Origin: Streptomyces sp. OR43
GTDB lineage: Bacteria; Actinomycetota; Actinomycetes; Streptomycetales; Streptomycetaceae
Length of the DNA stretch: 61,327 bases
NCBI RefSeq assembly: GCF_008042275.1
Contig: NZ_RDBK01000043.1
Span: 197,179-258,505 of the forward strand
Direction of reading: 5' to 3'
Notes under the pieces: generated by a model
Database searches by the model: none
The model's input: only the letters and a program-made list of their open reading frames with translations
What the model was told of the DNA's origin: nothing
Position numbers and translations under genes: made by a program
Part shown: positions 16,722 through 25,461 of the stretch, piece after piece
How the letters are laid out: each line of letters opens with the position of its first letter
Numbering within the stretch: the first letter of the stretch is position 1

Positions 16722-17628
16722 GTTCCTCGGCCGCGACCACGAGCGCCTGAAGGTGCTCCAGGCGCTCGCGGGTCTCCTCGTCGCGCGGGGCGTAGGTGAC
16801 GAGCCTCGGACCGGACGACGGGCCGAGCCAGAGGTCCGTGGTCTCCAGGCGCAACAGCCCCACGTGGGCATTGCGGAAGATCTTGGACCGGGGTCCGGGG
16901 CCGAGGACCTCGTGTCGTGCCCAGGCCTCCCGGAATTCCGGTGACGCCGCCTCCAGCCGCTTGAGCAGCGCCTTCCAGGCGGGCTCAGCGAGGTGCCCGG
17001 CCATCGACGCACGGAATTTCGCGGTCATGAGGCGGGTCACCGCGGCCACGTCCATGACGGAGGTGCGCCACTCCTCGTTCGTGAAGGCCAGCAGCATGAC
17101 GTTGCGGTCCGCGACCGCCACGGCGTCCATGTCGCACAGCATCCGGCCGTAGGTGCGGTTGTGGGCGAGGATGTCGTACCGGCTGTTCTGCACGCAGGCC
17201 GGGATCGGCTCCAGCTGGCGCAGCAGGGTGCGCAGCGCCGGGGTGATGCTCGGGCACTCCGTGCCGGGCGCCGGGTCCACCGCCCCCGCGAGGGAGAACA
17301 GGTGGGTCCGCTCGCTGTGGTCCAGCAGCAGGGCGCGGGCGAGCGCGTCGAGGACCTGGGGCGAGACGTGGATGTCGCGGGCCTGTTCGAGCCAGGTGTA
17401 CCAGGTGACGCCGACGGCGGAGAGCTGGGCGACCTCCTCGCGCCGCAGCCCCGGGGTGCGCCTGCGGCCGCCCCGGGCCAGCCCTACCTGCTCGGGGGTG
17501 ATCCGCTCCCGACGGCTGCGCAGGAAGTCCGCGAGCTCGTGCCGCCGGATCTCGGTCCCGGTCGCGTCCTCGATATCGGCCGCCGGAATCCGCGGCGCTT
17601 CCGGGTCTCGCCGCGCTGCCGTCACCAT
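16705..17628 (-). CDS. XRE family regulator with MmyB-like ligand domain
   Basis: A 307-aa regulator. The N-terminal HTH covers about residues 25-85 (LADFLRSRRERITPEQVGL...RTPGLRREEVAQLSAVGVTWYTWLEQAR), the typical MmyB/MLTR arrangement. The C-terminal domain (from about 115, RTLLRQLEPIPACVQNSRYDILAHNRTYGRML) is the PAS-like ligand-binding domain of that family. I chose ATG 17628 because GGAGGA sits 9 nt upstream; the ATG at 17637 directly abuts GGAGGA, which is too close. Divergent from an MFS gene across two CTGGTACCAG palindromes, so it probably controls that transporter and itself. Confidence 0.88.
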   Translation of the reverse strand: MVTAARRDPEAPRIPAADIEDATGTEIRRHELADFLRSRRERITPEQVGLARGGRRRTPGLRREEVAQLSAVGVTWYTWLEQARDIHVSPQVLDALARALLLDHSERTHLFSLAGAVDPAPGTECPSITPALRTLLRQLEPIPACVQNSRYDILAHNRTYGRMLCDMDAVAVADRNVMLLAFTNEEWRTSVMDVAAVTRLMTAKFRASMAGHLAEPAWKALLKRLEAASPEFREAWARHEVLGPGPRSKIFRNAHVGLLRLETTDLWLGPSSGPRLVTYAPRDEETRERLEHLQALVVAAEERLAGA

Positions 17629-17678
17629 CGTCGTCATTCCTCCAGCATGCGGGACCGGCCGTAGCCATGACAGGTGCT

Positions 17679-17712
17679 CCTGGTACCAGGATAAAGACAC
17701 TCTGGTACCAGG
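17679..17712. promoter_or_regulatory. paired palindromic operators between XRE regulator and MFS gene
   Basis: CCTGGTACCAGG (17679-17690) and TCTGGTACCAGG (17701-17712) are near-identical palindromes with centres 22 bp apart, two helical turns. A GATAAA lies between them and a weak GATCGT lies 7 nt before GTG 17739. Their place between divergent regulator and transporter suggests they are the regulator's binding sites. Confidence 0.7.
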
Positions 17713-17738
17713 CTCCGGGAAGAGCGATCGTCGGTGTC

Positions 17739-19208
17739 GTGAGTGAATCCTCTGTACGGCCGAAGACATCCGCCACCGCCGCCCCCGTGGTGCGGCACGA
17801 CCACCCCGCCCCGGTGCTCGGCGCGTTGGGGCTGTTCACCGTGTTGCTGGGTGCGGCCCTTCCCCTGATCGACTTCTTCATCGTGAACGTCGCCCTGCCC
17901 ACGATCGACCACGACCTCGCCGCGGGTCCCGCGCTGCTGGAACTGGTCGTCGCCGGGTACGGGCTCTCGTACGCCGTCCTGCTCGTCCTCGGCGGCCGGC
18001 TCGGCGACATGGCCGGCCGGCGCCGGCTCTTCCTGCTGGGCATGGCCGCGTTCGGGCTCACCTCACTGGCCTGCGGACTGGCGCCGGACGCCTGGACGCT
18101 GGTCGGCGCCCGGGTGGCCCAGGGCGCCGCGGCGGCGCTGATGCTGCCGCAGGTGCTCGCCACCATCCAGGCGGCCACCTCGGGCCACCGGCGGGCCCGG
18201 GCGATGAGCCTGTACGGGGCCACGGCCGGGCTCTCCATGGTCGCGGGCCAGATCCTGGGCGGGGTGCTCGTCGCCGCCGCGCCGCTCTCGTCGGTGTTCG
18301 GCGAGAGCGCGGGCTGGCGCTCGGTGTTCCTGGTCAACGTGCCGGTGGCGGCCGTCGGGCTGGTCCTGGCGGCCCGCGCGGTCCCGGAGACCCGTTCGGA
18401 GCGGCCGGCGCCCATCGACGTACCGGGCACGCTGCTGCTCGCCGTGTCACTGGTGACGCTGCTGGCCCCGCTCACCGAGGGGCGGGCGGCGGGCTGGCCG
18501 CTGTGGACCTGGGTCTCGCTGGCGTTGTTCCCGTTCGCCGCGGTCGCCTTCTACCGGGTGGAGCGACGGGCGGACCGGCGCGGACTGGTCCCGCTGATCC
18601 CGCCGAGCCTGTTGCGGCTCGCGTCGCTGCGGCGCGGGCTGGCGCTGGTGGTGCCGTTCTCGATCGGCTTCGGCGGCTTCATGTTCGTCATCGCCGTCGC
18701 ACTCCAGCAGGGGCTGAGGCTGGGCCCGGCGGAGTCGGGACTGTCGATGGCCCCGATGGCGGTGGCCTTCTTCGCGGCCTCGCTGGCCGGTCCGCGGCTG
18801 GTGCGGCGCTACGGCAGCCGTGTGGTGACGGCCGGCGGGCTGGTCCAGGCGGCCGGCGTCGTCGTGCTCGCCCTCACGGTGTGGCGCGGCTGGTCGGGCC
18901 TGGGCCTGCTCGGCCTGATGCCGGGACTGGCGATCGCCGGCTTCGGCCAGGGCCTCCAACTGCCCGTCCTGTTCCGCATCGTCCTCTCCGACGTGCCGCC
19001 GGAGCGGGCCGGGGTCGGCGGCGGCGTCATGACGACGACCCAGCAGGCGGCGCTGGCCCTGGGCGTGGCGACGCTCGGCTCGCTGTTCCTGGCACTGGCG
19101 CCGGGCTCGGGCATGCGGGACGCGCTGATCGTGACGCTGCTGGTCCAGCTGGCGGCGGTCGCCCTGACGGCGCTGCTGAGCCTGCGGCTGCCGCGCACGG
19201 TGGGATGA
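17739..19208 (+). CDS. DHA2-type MFS transporter
   Basis: A 489-aa membrane protein, about 14 helices. It has the TM1 motif IDFFIVNVALPTIDHDL, the loop motif GRLGDMAGRRRLFLLGM and motif C-like GATAGLSMVAGQILGGVL. Substrate unknown; multidrug or metabolite export is likely by family. Start: the open frame begins at 17667, but that would run through both operators, so I prefer GTG 17739 (VSESSVRPK); the ribosome site is weak. Probably repressed by the divergent XRE regulator. A strong terminator follows. Confidence 0.88.
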   Translation: MSESSVRPKTSATAAPVVRHDHPAPVLGALGLFTVLLGAALPLIDFFIVNVALPTIDHDLAAGPALLELVVAGYGLSYAVLLVLGGRLGDMAGRRRLFLLGMAAFGLTSLACGLAPDAWTLVGARVAQGAAAALMLPQVLATIQAATSGHRRARAMSLYGATAGLSMVAGQILGGVLVAAAPLSSVFGESAGWRSVFLVNVPVAAVGLVLAARAVPETRSERPAPIDVPGTLLLAVSLVTLLAPLTEGRAAGWPLWTWVSLALFPFAAVAFYRVERRADRRGLVPLIPPSLLRLASLRRGLALVVPFSIGFGGFMFVIAVALQQGLRLGPAESGLSMAPMAVAFFAASLAGPRLVRRYGSRVVTAGGLVQAAGVVVLALTVWRGWSGLGLLGLMPGLAIAGFGQGLQLPVLFRIVLSDVPPERAGVGGGVMTTTQQAALALGVATLGSLFLALAPGSGMRDALIVTLLVQLAAVALTALLSLRLPRTVG

Positions 19209-19229
19209 GAGCGGGACGCCCGCTACGGG

Positions 19230-19266
19230 CGTGGGCCCGGAACACCTGAGGTGTTCCGGGCCCACG
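19230..19266. terminator. bidirectional hairpin terminator
   Basis: A 17-bp perfect stem: CGTGGGCCCGGAACACC (19230-19246) against 19250-19266, loop TGA. It lies between the convergent MFS and DUF6243 genes. Confidence 0.88.
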
Positions 19267-19296
19267 GTCGTGCGGACCACTGGGTGCGAGGAGGCG

Positions 19297-19539
19297 TCAG
19301 CCCCGGGCGGGCGCGTCCTGCTCCGGGGCGTCCTGTCCGGCGGCGGGAGCTGCGGCGTCCGACGGCTCGGCCTCGGTACCGGCCGTGCGCTCGCGCATCT
19401 TGCGCAGCAGCTCCGCCTTCTGCTCGGCGGCCGTCTTGCGGTCGGCGTTGCGCTCGGGTCCTGCGCCCTGCTGCTCGGCGCGGGACACCTTCTTGCGCTG
19501 TCCGCCGACACCGAGAAGGTTGTTACGGCTCTTGGCCAC
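19297..19539 (-). CDS. small DUF6243 family protein
   Basis: An 80-aa, highly charged protein beginning MAKSRNNLLGVGGQRKKVSRAEQQG, a start that recurs across Streptomyces genomes under the DUF6243 name (from memory). The middle is a predicted charged helix (AAEQKAELLRKMRERT), and the tail is Ala/Pro/Asp-rich and probably disordered. No membrane or signal segment. GGGAGA precedes the ATG. Function unknown. Confidence 0.75.
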   Translation of the reverse strand: MAKSRNNLLGVGGQRKKVSRAEQQGAGPERNADRKTAAEQKAELLRKMRERTAGTEAEPSDAAAPAAGQDAPEQDAPARG

Positions 19540-19721
19540 GGGGTTCTCCCATTCGTGGTGAAAGTGAGGTCTCAGAAGACCCTGGATCGGTCCGGTGGGC
19601 GGCGGGTGTTCGGACCCGCCGCACTCTCACTCGTAGATCTGGAAGAACGAATACATGCGCAAACGGTACCCCGGCCCGATCGGCCGCGGCACCGCCTTTT
19701 CCTCCCGCCGGGTGCGGTCCG

Positions 19722-19928
19722 CTACGTCGCCGTCGGGTCGACCGTCGCCTGGTGGGCCTCGGCGAGGTGTTCCTCGGCCTTGAGCCACGGCAGGAACTGC
19801 ACGCGCCTGCGCCAGTCGCAGGTGTCGCAGCTCAGCTGCCGCTGCACTCCCGACTTCCGCACGTGAACGACGTGTTCACGGCCGTGCTGGTCCCATCTGC
19901 TGACCTTGCTCGTGGTCATGGACGGCAT
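19722..19928 (-). CDS. small protein with C-x2-C / H-x4-H zinc-finger-like pattern
   Basis: A 68-aa protein, MPSMTTSKV at the start. It has Cys 34 and 37 (SCDTCDW) and His 54 and 59 (EEHLAEAHQ), a C-x2-C-x16-H-x4-H arrangement that could bind one zinc. The region between is basic (RRRVQF). The start at ATG 19928 is set by AGGAGG 6 nt upstream; a second ATG at 19919 is in frame. It lies just after the glyS terminator on the same strand. Function unknown; nucleic-acid binding is possible. Confidence 0.7.
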   Translation of the reverse strand: MPSMTTSKVSRWDQHGREHVVHVRKSGVQRQLSCDTCDWRRRVQFLPWLKAEEHLAEAHQATVDPTAT

Positions 19929-19960
19929 CCGTGCCTCCTGAGGGCGAGTGTGCCCAGTGT

Positions 19961-20005
19961 GCACGAAGCCCCCGGTTCCGTAAGGGGGAACCGGGGGCTT
20001 CGTGC
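19961..20005 (-). terminator. strong hairpin terminator downstream of glyS
   Basis: A 19-bp perfect stem: GCACGAAGCCCCCGGTTCC (19961-19979) against 19987-20005, 7-nt loop. It lies 16 nt after the glyS stop. Confidence 0.9.
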
Positions 20006-20020
20006 TACGGGTGGAGCCGG

Positions 20021-21403
20021 TCAGCAGCCGAGCAGACGGGCGCCGAGGTACGCCTGGATCTGGTCCAGCGAGACGCGCTCCTGCTTCATGGTGTCGCGCT
20101 CGCGCACGGTCACCGCGTTGTCGTCGAGGGTGTCGAAGTCGACGGTGACGCAGAAGGGCGTGCCGATCTCGTCCTGGCGACGGTAGCGGCGGCCGATGGC
20201 GCCCGCGTCGTCGAACTCGATGTTCCAGTTCTGCCGCAGGTCGGCCGCGAGGCCCTTGGCCTTCGGCGAGAGCTGCGGGTTGCGGGACAGCGGCAGGACC
20301 GCGACCTTGACCGGCGCCAGGCGCGGGTCGAGGCGCATCACGGTGCGCTTCTCCATGACGCCCTTGGCGTTGGGCGCCTCGTCCTCGACGTAGGCGTCCA
20401 GGAGGAAGGCCAGCATCGCGCGGCCGACACCGGCCGCGGGCTCGATGACGTAGGGGGTCCAGCGCTCGCCGGCCTCCTGGTCGTAGAACTGCAGGTCGGT
20501 GCCGGACGCCTTGGAGTGCGCCTTGAGGTCGTAGTCCGTGCGGTTGGCGACGCCCTCCAGCTCGCCCCACTCGCTGCCGCCGAAGCGGAAGCGGTACTCG
20601 ATGTCAGCGGTGCGCTTGGAGTAGTGCGAGAGCTTCTCCGCGGGGTGCTCGAACCACCGCATGTTCTCCTCGCGCATGCCGAGGCCGGTGTACCAGTTCC
20701 AGCGCTGCTGCATCCAGTACTCCTGCCACTGCTCGTCCTCGCCCGGCTTGACGAAGAACTCCATCTCCATCTGCTCGAACTCGCGGGTGCGGAAGATGAA
20801 GTTGCCCGGAGTGATCTCGTTCCGGAAGGACTTGCCCATCTGCGCGATGCCGAACGGCGGCTTCTTGCGGGAAGTCTGCTGCACCTGGCCGAAGTTGGTG
20901 AAGATGCCCTGGGCGGTCTCGGGGCGCAGGTAGGCCACCGAGCCGGAGTCCTGGGTCGGGCCGAGGTGCGTGGAGAGCAGGCCGGAGAACTGCTTGGGCT
21001 CCGTGAAGGTGCCCTTGTTGCCGCAGTTGGGGCAGTTGAGGTCGGCGAGACCGTTGACCGGCGGCTTGCCGTGCTTCTCCTCGTACGCCTCCTCCAGGTG
21101 GTCCGCGCGGTAGCGCTTGTGGCAGGAGGTGCACTCGGTCAGCGGGTCGGAGAACGTGGCGACGTGACCGGAGGCCACCCACACCTCGGGCGCCAGGATG
21201 ACCGACGAGTCGAGTCCGACCACGTCCTCGCGCGAGGTGACCATGTAGCGCCACCACTGACGCTTGAGGTTCTCCTTGAGCTCGACACCCAGCGGCCCGT
21301 AGTCCCAGGCGGCCTTCTGGCCACCGTAGATCTCACTGCAGGGGTAGACGAAGCCACGGCGCTTGCTCAGGCTGACGATGGTGTCGATCTTGTCGGCGGC
21401 CAC
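20021..21403 (-). CDS. glyS: glycyl-tRNA synthetase (dimeric type)
   Basis: A 460-aa class II aminoacyl-tRNA synthetase of the alpha-2 type used by actinobacteria. It has the N-terminal [17 protein letters not shown], a zinc-like Cys pair set (CTSCHKRY and CPNCGNKG), motif 2 region [39 protein letters not shown], motif 3 [16 protein letters not shown], and a C-terminal anticodon-binding domain ([10 protein letters not shown]...). It starts at GTG 21403 with a GAAGAGAG stretch upstream and is divergent from the zinc operon. Monocistronic, ending at a strong hairpin. Confidence 0.96.
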   Translation of the reverse strand: MAADKIDTIVSLSKRRGFVYPCSEIYGGQKAAWDYGPLGVELKENLKRQWWRYMVTSREDVVGLDSSVILAPEVWVASGHVATFSDPLTECTSCHKRYRADHLEEAYEEKHGKPPVNGLADLNCPNCGNKGTFTEPKQFSGLLSTHLGPTQDSGSVAYLRPETAQGIFTNFGQVQQTSRKKPPFGIAQMGKSFRNEITPGNFIFRTREFEQMEMEFFVKPGEDEQWQEYWMQQRWNWYTGLGMREENMRWFEHPAEKLSHYSKRTADIEYRFRFGGSEWGELEGVANRTDYDLKAHSKASGTDLQFYDQEAGERWTPYVIEPAAGVGRAMLAFLLDAYVEDEAPNAKGVMEKRTVMRLDPRLAPVKVAVLPLSRNPQLSPKAKGLAADLRQNWNIEFDDAGAIGRRYRRQDEIGTPFCVTVDFDTLDDNAVTVRERDTMKQERVSLDQIQAYLGARLLGC

Positions 21404-21586
21404 GGTGCTCTCTTCATTACGACGACGGAACTGGACAGGGCTGACGCGAAGCGCCTCGGTGGGGGGTGGTGGTCGGGAGACGGGTGCGCGAATGCCTCAG
21501 ATTACCGGCGGGCACGCCCCTTCGATCAAATCGGTATCGGACCGGTCCGCCGAGCTGCCCGTCCCCGGGGCATCTCATCGGCCTTG

Positions 21587-21624
21587 TTGACAATCGTTTC
21601 CACTTTTGTTGAAAATGACTGTCA
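21587..21624 (+). promoter_or_regulatory. znuA promoter with two overlapping Zur-like boxes
   Basis: TTGACA (21587-21592) and GAAAAT (21611-21616) form a promoter with an 18-nt spacer. Two 15-bp elements match the actinobacterial Zur consensus TGAAAATCATTTTCA at 12 of 15 positions each: TGACAATCGTTTCCA (21588-21602) covers the -35 and TGAAAATGACTGTCA (21610-21624) covers the -10 and start codon. Centres are 22 bp apart. Zinc-loaded Zur, encoded by the last gene of the operon, should block RNA polymerase here. Confidence 0.75.
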
Positions 21625-22577
21625 TGAACGTACGCCGCCTCATACCCACGACCGCCGTCGCCGGAGCAGTCGTCCTCGGCCTCACCGCCCTCTCCGCCTG
21701 CTCCACATCCGACGCCGCCGACCGCAAGAACGGCGACAGGCTGAACGTGGTGGCGTCCTTCTACCCGATGCAGTTCCTGGCCGAGCAGATCGGCGGAAAC
21801 CACGTCTCCGTCTCCACCCTGACCAAGCCGGGCGTGGAGCCGCACGACCTGGAGCTCAGCCCGCGGGAGGTCGGTGGCCTGAGCGACGCGGACTACATCC
21901 TCTACCTCAAGGGCCTCCAGCCCGCCGTCGACGACGCGATCAAGCTCTCCGAGTCCGAGCACACCGTCGACGCCTCGACGCTCACCACGCTGGAGGACCA
22001 CGGCGCCGAGGTCGGCGGCGAGGAGCACGCCCACGAGCACGAGGGCGAGGAGGCCGGCGCCGATCCGCACATCTGGCTGGACCCGGTGAAGTACGCCCAG
22101 GTCGCCAAGGGCGTCGGTGCCTCCCTGGAGAAGACCGACCCGGACCACGCCGCGGACTACCGCAAGAACACCGACGCCCTGGTCACCAAGCTCGACGCGC
22201 TGAACAGCGCGTACGAGAACGGGCTGAAGAACACCACCACCAAGACGTTCATCACCACCCACTCCGCCTTCGGGTACCTGGCCGAGCGCTACGGCCTCAC
22301 CCAGGAGGGCATCGCCGGCATCGACCCCGAGGCCGAGCCCAGCCCGGCCCGGATCAGCGCCCTGCACGCGATCGCCGAGGAGAAGAAGGTCACCACCGTC
22401 TTCTTCGAGACGCTGGCCAGCGACAAGACGGCGAAGACCGTCGCCCGGGACACCGGCCTGAAGACCGACGTCCTGGACCCGCTGGAGGGAATCACCGGCA
22501 AGTCCAAGGGCGATGACTACATCGAGGTCATGGAGTCCAACCTCGCCGCCCTGCAGAAGGCGCTCGGCGCGAAGTGA
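21624..22577 (+). CDS. znuA: zinc ABC transporter substrate-binding lipoprotein
   Basis: A 317-aa lipoprotein with signal peptide and lipobox LSAC (Cys about 26), anchored outside the membrane to capture zinc. It is a cluster A-I metal-binding protein: ASFYPMQFLAEQIGG, VEPHDLELSPRE (His ligand), a His/Glu-rich loop EEHAHEHEGEEAGADPHIW typical of zinc rather than manganese binders, THSAFGYLAERYGL and the C-terminal ETLASDKTAKTVA. I chose ATG 21624, 7 nt after the -10, so a leaderless start; ATG 21615 and TTG 21606 are in frame but lie in the promoter. First gene of znuA-znuC-znuB-zur. Confidence 0.92.
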   Translation: MNVRRLIPTTAVAGAVVLGLTALSACSTSDAADRKNGDRLNVVASFYPMQFLAEQIGGNHVSVSTLTKPGVEPHDLELSPREVGGLSDADYILYLKGLQPAVDDAIKLSESEHTVDASTLTTLEDHGAEVGGEEHAHEHEGEEAGADPHIWLDPVKYAQVAKGVGASLEKTDPDHAADYRKNTDALVTKLDALNSAYENGLKNTTTKTFITTHSAFGYLAERYGLTQEGIAGIDPEAEPSPARISALHAIAEEKKVTTVFFETLASDKTAKTVARDTGLKTDVLDPLEGITGKSKGDDYIEVMESNLAALQKALGAK

Positions 22578-22654
22578 GCATTCCCGCAGAGCCGGCCCAC
22601 GACCCCGCAGACCCGACCGGTCCGAACCGCGCGACAGCATCACCGGAGGCGCTC

Positions 22655-23449
22655 ATGCCCGAGCCCCAGAGCACCACAGCGAGCACCACGCCCGCCCCCG
22701 TGATCGTCGTGCGCGACGCCACGGCCACCCTCGGCGCACGCCCCGTGCTGCGCGGCGTCGACCTGACCGTGCGCCGCGGCGAGGTCGTCGCCCTGCTCGG
22801 CGCCAACGGCTCCGGCAAGTCGACCGCCGTACGCTCCGTCATCGGCCAGGTCCCGCTCACCGGCGGCACCGTCGAACTCTTCGGCACCCCGCTGCGCCGT
22901 TTCCGTGACTGGGCCCGGGTCGGCTACGTACCGCAGCGCACCACGGCGGCCGGCGGGGTGCCCGCCACGATCCGCGAGGTCGTCTCCTCCGGGCGGCTCT
23001 CGCGCACCCGGCTGGGGCTGCCGCGCAAGGCCGACCGGGCCGCCGTCGACCGCGCCATCGCGCTCGTCGGCCTCGCCGACCGAGCCAAGGACTCCGTGGA
23101 CGCCCTCTCCGGCGGTCAGCACCAGCGCGTGCTGATCGCCCGCGCGCTCGCCTCCGAACCCGAGCTGCTGATCATGGACGAGCCCATGGCCGGCGTCGAC
23201 CTGGCCAGCCAGGAGATCCTCGCCGAGACCCTGCGCGCGCAGGTCGCGGCCGGCACCACCGTGCTGCTCGTCCTGCACGAGCTCGGCCCGCTGGAGCCCC
23301 TGATCGACCGGGCGGTCGTGCTGCGCGACGGCTGCGTGATGCACGACGGACCGCCCCCGAAGGCCCTCGGGCAGCACGCCCTGCCCGGCCACGACCACGT
23401 ACACCCCCACGCGGCCTCCGAGCCCGTCCGGACGGGACTGCTGAGCTGA
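22655..23449 (+). CDS. znuC: zinc ABC transporter ATP-binding protein
   Basis: A 264-aa ABC ATPase. It has Walker A GANGSGKST, Q-loop YVPQRTT, signature LSGGQHQRVLIARAL, Walker B LLIMDEPMAGVD and an H-loop LHELGPLEP. The tail is His-rich (GQHALPGHDHVHPHA), as in zinc transport ATPases. I chose ATG 22655 because GGAGG lies 5 nt upstream; GTG 22574, which overlaps the znuA stop as GTGA, is an alternative that adds 27 low-complexity residues. It ends 2 nt before znuB. Confidence 0.93.
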   Translation: MPEPQSTTASTTPAPVIVVRDATATLGARPVLRGVDLTVRRGEVVALLGANGSGKSTAVRSVIGQVPLTGGTVELFGTPLRRFRDWARVGYVPQRTTAAGGVPATIREVVSSGRLSRTRLGLPRKADRAAVDRAIALVGLADRAKDSVDALSGGQHQRVLIARALASEPELLIMDEPMAGVDLASQEILAETLRAQVAAGTTVLLVLHELGPLEPLIDRAVVLRDGCVMHDGPPPKALGQHALPGHDHVHPHAASEPVRTGLLS

Positions 23450-23451
23450 TC

Positions 23452-24354
23452 ATGGAATTCCTCACCCCTCCCTTCATGCAGCGGGCCCTGATCGCCGCCG
23501 TGCTGGTCGGCGTCATCGCCCCCGCCGTCGGCATCTACCTGGTGCAGCGCCGGCAGGCCCTGATGGGCGACGGCATCGGCCACATCGCGATGACCGGCGT
23601 CGGCCTCGGCTTCCTGCTCTCCACCAGCCCCGTCTGGATGGCCACGGCCGTCGCCGTCGTGGGCGCGGTCACGATGGAACTGATCCGCTGGTACGGACGC
23701 ACCCGCGGCGACATCGCCCTGGCGATGCTCTTCTACGGCGGCATGGCGGGCGGTGTCCTGCTGATCAACCTCTCCGACACCGGCTCCAACGCCAACCTCA
23801 CCTCGTACCTCTTCGGCTCGCTGTCCACGGTCTCCTCCGAGGACATCACCGCGATCGCCCTGCTCGCGGCGTTCGTGCTGCTGGTGACGGTGGGGCTGCG
23901 ACGGCAACTGTTCGCCGTCAGCCAGGACGAGGAGTTCGCCCGGGTCACGGGCCTCCCGGTGCGCGTGCTGAACCTGCTGATCGCGGTCACCGCCGCGGTC
24001 ACCGTCACCGTCGCGATGCGGGTCGTCGGGCTGCTGCTGGTCAGCGCCCTGATGGTGGTCCCGGTCGCCGCCGCGCAGCAGATCACGCGCTCGTTCAAGG
24101 TGACGTTCGTGCTCGCGGTCGTCACCGGGGTCGCGGTGACGCTGGCCGGCACCATCACGTCGTACTACCAGGACGTCCCGCCCGGCGCGACGATCGTGCT
24201 GCTGGCCATCGGGGTGTTCATCGCCCTGACCCTGCTCGCCGCCCCGCTGGCCGGAATCCGGGTCCGGCGGCGCGAAACGGCGGACGAGCGGTGCACCCTG
24301 GAAGTACCGGCCACCCGCCCGGCAGCGGACGACGCACCTGCGCGGTCGGCCTGA
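23452..24354 (+). CDS. znuB: zinc ABC transporter permease
   Basis: A 300-aa membrane protein of the ABC-3 family with about eight to nine helices: FMQRALIAAVLVGVIAPAVGIYLVQRRQALMGDGIGHIAMTG and the conserved GLRRQLFAVSQDEEFARVTGLPVRVLNLL. It forms the membrane channel with the ZnuC ATPase. The gene begins 2 nt after the znuC stop. The C-terminal tail is charged and cytoplasmic. Confidence 0.93.
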   Translation: MEFLTPPFMQRALIAAVLVGVIAPAVGIYLVQRRQALMGDGIGHIAMTGVGLGFLLSTSPVWMATAVAVVGAVTMELIRWYGRTRGDIALAMLFYGGMAGGVLLINLSDTGSNANLTSYLFGSLSTVSSEDITAIALLAAFVLLVTVGLRRQLFAVSQDEEFARVTGLPVRVLNLLIAVTAAVTVTVAMRVVGLLLVSALMVVPVAAAQQITRSFKVTFVLAVVTGVAVTLAGTITSYYQDVPPGATIVLLAIGVFIALTLLAAPLAGIRVRRRETADERCTLEVPATRPAADDAPARSA

Positions 24355-24419
24355 CCCCGCCGCCGGTGCGGACTGGCACAATGGCCCGACACACGTACGG
24401 GCGACACGAGGAGGCTCCT

Positions 24420-24854
24420 GTGGCGACGGCGCCGATCAGTGGAACGAACGCTGCACCGGTACGCGGCCGGTCGACCCGGCAGCGGGCAGCGGTGGCCGCT
24501 GCGCTCGACGAGGTGGACGAGTTCCGCAGCGCCCAGGACCTGCACGACGTACTCAAGCACCGCGGTGACTCGGTCGGGCTGACCACGGTCTACCGCACCC
24601 TGCAGTCCCTCGCGGACGCGGGCGAGGTCGACGTGCTGCGCACCACCGAGGGCGAGTCCGTCTACCGCCGCTGCTCGACCGGCGACCACCACCACCACCT
24701 GGTGTGCCGGATGTGCGGCAAGGCCGTCGAGGTCGAGGGCCCGGCGGTGGAGACGTGGGCCGAGACCATCGCGGCGCAGCACGGCTTCGTGAACGTCGCC
24801 CACACGGTCGAGGTCTTCGGTACGTGCATGGAGTGCGCGAACGCCGAGGGGTGA
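24420..24854 (+). CDS. zur: zinc uptake regulator, Fur family
   Basis: A 144-aa Fur-family repressor. The N-terminal winged helix includes STRQRAAVAAALDEVDEFRSAQDLHDVL and GLTTVYRTLQSLADAGEVD. Metal sites are the HHHHLVCRMCG segment and the C-terminal CMECAN, which form the structural zinc site with the first CxxC. Start: GTG 24420 with GAGGAGG 5 nt upstream, ruling out the upstream in-frame codons. It ends the zinc operon 65 nt after znuB. It should repress znuA through the two boxes at 21588-21624. Confidence 0.93.
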   Translation: MATAPISGTNAAPVRGRSTRQRAAVAAALDEVDEFRSAQDLHDVLKHRGDSVGLTTVYRTLQSLADAGEVDVLRTTEGESVYRRCSTGDHHHHLVCRMCGKAVEVEGPAVETWAETIAAQHGFVNVAHTVEVFGTCMECANAEG

Positions 24855-24885
24855 CCCCGGGGGCGGTCCTGACGGGCCCCGGTGG

Positions 24886-25416
24886 TCAGACCTTGGTCAG
24901 GTGCCGGTCGAAGATCTCGCGCAGCCGGTCCACGTCGGAGCCGTCCCGCACGCCGCGCTTGGCTATCACGGTCAGGGCGGTGGCGTTCTTGTCGTCGCTG
25001 AACAGCACGAACAGGTCCGCCGTCTCCGCGTACCGCGGCTGTGCCTGCCACCGGACGACGGCACTGGTGCTGTCCGTGTCGACGCCGACGCCGGACTCGT
25101 CGACCCGCACCCGGAACTCGCCCTGCCGCCGCACGAACCGGAACAACTGGCGTGCCACCAGCCACGGGGTCAGGAACAGCACCGAGCCGCAGAGCAGCAA
25201 CGCCACCGGCAGTCCCACCGGCACGTCGGTGCCCCGCGCCAGCGAGAGCGAGGTGGCCACGACGAGACATCCCGTCGCGGCCCCCACCAGAATCCGCTGC
25301 CGCCGGCCGGCCGTGCTGACCCGGCTGCGGGCGCGGAGCGCCACCGTGTAGTCCCGCAGCTCCGGTTCGTATCTCAGCTCGACCGCACCGTGCACGGCCT
25401 CCGGCTGCTCGCTCAT
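24886..25416 (-). CDS. YcxB-like membrane protein
   Basis: A 176-aa protein with two adjacent membrane helices (ILVGAATGCLVVATSLSLA and VGLPVALLLCGSVLFLTPWLVA) and a C-terminal soluble domain (VRVDESGVGVDTDSTSAVVRW...ADLFVLFSDDKNATALTVIAKRG) that matches the YcxB-like domain pattern. Function unknown. Downstream of uppS on the same strand. A TACGAT that could be a -10 lies at 25444-25449 on the minus strand. Confidence 0.75.
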   Translation of the reverse strand: MSEQPEAVHGAVELRYEPELRDYTVALRARSRVSTAGRRQRILVGAATGCLVVATSLSLARGTDVPVGLPVALLLCGSVLFLTPWLVARQLFRFVRRQGEFRVRVDESGVGVDTDSTSAVVRWQAQPRYAETADLFVLFSDDKNATALTVIAKRGVRDGSDVDRLREIFDRHLTKV

Positions 25417-25461
25417 GGCCCCCCTGGAGTGTGAAGAGCCGTGATCGTACCGGCCACGGGT

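Noticed and set aside
23116..24381. 421-codon minus-strand frame opposite znuC/znuB
   Set aside because: Antisense shadow of the zinc transporter genes, rich in Gln, Arg and His with no domain.
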